In this document: in pieces, positions 5,408-5,553 of the stretch | How the letters are laid out: every line of letters starts with the position of its first letter | How positions within the stretch are numbered: the stretch's first letter is position 1 | Origin: Candidatus Zhuqueibacterota bacterium 4572_119 | GTDB taxonomy: Bacteria; Zhuqueibacterota; Zhuqueibacteria; Thermofontimicrobiales; Thermofontimicrobiaceae | NCBI GenBank assembly: GCA_002084535.1 | Contig: NBLI01000141.1 | Location: 1 to 5,553, forward strand | DNA length: 5,553 nucleotides | Direction of reading: 5' to 3' | Position numbers and translations under genes: made by a program | Notes under the pieces: model-generated | What the model was told of the DNA's origin: nothing | Seen by the model: the letters and a program-made list of their open reading frames with translations, nothing else | The model's database searches: none

Positions 5408-5411
5408 CTCC
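5408..5411 (-). promoter_or_regulatory. Ribosome binding site deciding the start at 5398
   Basis: GGAG on the minus strand, 9 bases before ATG 5398. It overlaps the alternative TTG codon at 5413, which makes the longer start unlikely. Confidence 0.5.
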
Positions 5412-5425
5412 AAAAGATGGTTTCA

Positions 5426-5553
5426 TGTAACGCCTCAGTTATGGGAGTGTTCAAGATGTCGCACACTTGAAATTGTAATTGTTGATACTATCCAGGAAAT
5501 CAATAAATATAATTGTTGATGGCACAATTTATTATTTAGTTGAAGTGTACGAC
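5426..5553. repeat. Repeat element copy 2, uninterrupted, cut by window end
   Basis: Same orientation as copy 1 and without the 175-bp insert. It has the left inverted terminus AGATGTCGCACACTT at 5454-5468 and the right terminus beginning AAGTGTACGAC at 5543, with the last four bases outside the window. If complete, the inverted-repeat unit would be about 104 bp. Inside, TAATTGTTGAT occurs twice (5476-5486 and 5510-5520). ATCAATAA (5500-5507) can pair with TTGTTGAT (5513-5520) using one G-U pair. This DNA lies directly upstream of the orphan membrane gene and could carry its promoter, though no clear promoter is seen. Confidence 0.7.

Noticed and set aside
4366..5553. CRISPR array
   Set aside because: There are only two long, unequal copies, about 1060 bases apart with a gene between, and no regular spacers.

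Overview
The window is a bacterial chromosome fragment with one clear function on the minus strand: the front half of a V-type (A/V-type) ATPase/ATP synthase operon. Read right to left, in the direction of transcription, it holds a 62-residue two-helix membrane protein, subunit E, a DUF2764-family protein, catalytic subunit A, and subunit B, which is cut by the left window edge. The order E - DUF2764 - A - B is the one known from Chlamydiae, spirochaetes and Bacteroidetes-like bacteria, where D, I and K follow. It is not the Thermus/archaeal order, which carries C and F between E and A. The A and B sequences are of that bacterial type, for example GERAGE in place of GERGNE in subunit A. The exact phylum cannot be fixed from this window.

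Layout: 1-1069 subunit B (partial), 1053-2795 subunit A, 2792-3289 DUF2764, 3289-3885 subunit E, 3958-4146 small glycine-zipper membrane protein. The four ATPase genes are tightly coupled: a 1-base TAATG overlap, a 4-base ATGA overlap and a 17-base overlap. A 72-base gap separates subunit E from the small gene, and a weak candidate promoter lies upstream of the small gene.

Right of about 4150 the DNA becomes visibly more AT-rich and looks accessory. It holds two direct copies of a repeat with near-perfect 15-bp terminal inverted repeats (4366-4675 and 5426 to beyond the window end). The first copy is interrupted by about 175 bp of repeat-rich DNA bounded by ACT trinucleotides. Between the copies lies one orphan gene (4853-5398, minus strand) for a 181-residue protein with about four membrane segments and no recognisable family.

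In the ATPase, A and B form the alternating A3B3 catalytic head, E is part of the peripheral stalk, and DUF2764 probably takes a stalk or linker place such as that of subunit C. The membrane ring and stator (K, I) and the central shaft (D) are expected beyond the left edge, so ion specificity cannot be read here. The most notable items are the small glycine-zipper protein heading the operon and the inverted-repeat elements flanking the orphan membrane gene.
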